Source: Pirellula sp. (GTDB lineage Bacteria > Planctomycetota > Planctomycetia > Pirellulales > Pirellulaceae). Taken from it: a DNA stretch of 64,000 nt. This document shows, in pieces, positions 63,865-64,000 of the stretch. The number at the start of each line of letters is the position of its first letter. The first letter of the stretch is position 1. Below the pieces are notes generated by a model that saw only the letters and a list, made by a program, of their open reading frames with translations, searched no databases and was not told the origin of the DNA. The stretch covers positions 39,844 to 103,843 of the forward strand of contig JAJTID010000025.1 of the NCBI GenBank assembly GCA_021300155.1, written 5' to 3'. Position numbers and translations under genes: made by a program.

Positions 63865-64000
63865 TTACGAATTCCTGCGGTAGTTGGGCTGATTGCCGCC
63901 GCTCTTCATCTTCGGTTTGACCATCAATAGCCGATGGCTAGGAATGCCGAGTAGATCATCGAGGCGAGTTCGAAGCTCGCGGTCGATCGCTACTTTTTGC
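63865..64000 (-). CDS. C-terminal end of an unidentified gene running off the right edge
   Basis: On the minus strand a frame enters at the right edge and stops at 63865-63867 (TAA). The last 44 residues end MVKPKMKSGGNQPNYRRNS and begin QKVAIDRELRTRLDDLLGIP, which looks like ordinary coding sequence. Convergent with fhcA. Family cannot be told from this fragment. Confidence 0.5.
   Translation of the reverse strand, partial: QKVAIDRELRTRLDDLLGIPSHRLLMVKPKMKSGGNQPNYRRNS

Noticed and set aside
1..64000. tRNA or rRNA genes
   Set aside because: I found no stretch with TPsiC-arm and acceptor-stem pattern or recognisable rRNA; a tRNAscan-SE run would settle it.

Overview
The window looks like chromosome from a planctomycete, most likely in or near the Pirellulaceae. 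The evidence is the mix of families: a paired PSCyt1-DUF1549/DUF1553 protein and DUF1501 protein, a WD40 protein with a pre-peptidase C-terminal-like region, a Tat-exported Gfo/Idh/MocA oxidoreductase, a Cys-rich YTV-repeat protein, secreted leucine-rich-repeat and DUF11 proteins, and fhcA/fhcB of the tetrahydromethanopterin C1 pathway. The species cannot be told from the sequence. I see no rRNA, tRNA, CRISPR array, prophage or intact insertion sequence.

Layout: 1-8.7 kb holds the WD40 protein (open at the left edge), a small membrane protein, the Gfo/Idh/MocA oxidoreductase, an LRR protein, surE, a BRCT-MerR-TPR protein and acireductone dioxygenase. 9-11 kb is an accessory patch with a frameshifted secreted-protein gene, an unknown gene and a tiny coupled ORF. 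11.1-19.1 kb has an orphan sigma-54 response regulator, the DUF1549/DUF1501 pair and eda-kdgK. 19.3-24.9 kb has uppP, an arrestin-like membrane/soluble pair, two small envelope proteins and an SMP-30 lactonase. 25-35.6 kb has sucA, a protein of unknown function, an NCS2-like permease, an ECF sigma factor with a fused anti-sigma/pseudopilin-like protein, an IMPase, an LptF/LptG permease and a SPOR-like secreted protein. 35.9-45.4 kb has a Gly-rich BON protein, a lipoprotein and secretin operon, a tandem alpha/beta hydrolase and a flippase. 45.5-57.1 kb has a lipoyl H-protein-like/HemN-like radical SAM pair, a BaiN/HI0933-type flavoprotein, a DUF11 lipoprotein, clpX, a second IMPase, a histone-H1-tailed methyltransferase and an S4 protein. 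57.2-64 kb has the YTV protein and a TPR / P-II-like / fhcB / fhcA operon.

Cooperation visible in the layout: eda and kdgK form a KDG/KDPG catabolic pair. The ECF factor and its neighbour form a sigma/anti-sigma pair. The secretin and lipoprotein are probably co-transcribed. The P-II-like protein is translationally coupled to a TPR protein and sits directly before two subunits of the formyltransferase/hydrolase complex, which suggests signalling control of C1 metabolism.

A second theme is small-scale instability. At least six short direct duplications (units of 13-22 bp) lie in or next to gene ends, one has shortened a protein, one added seven residues, and a 125-bp inverted-repeat element with 7-bp flanking repeats sits between clpX and its terminator. 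Many start codons were moved inward from the longest open frame, using Shine-Dalgarno position and signal peptides.
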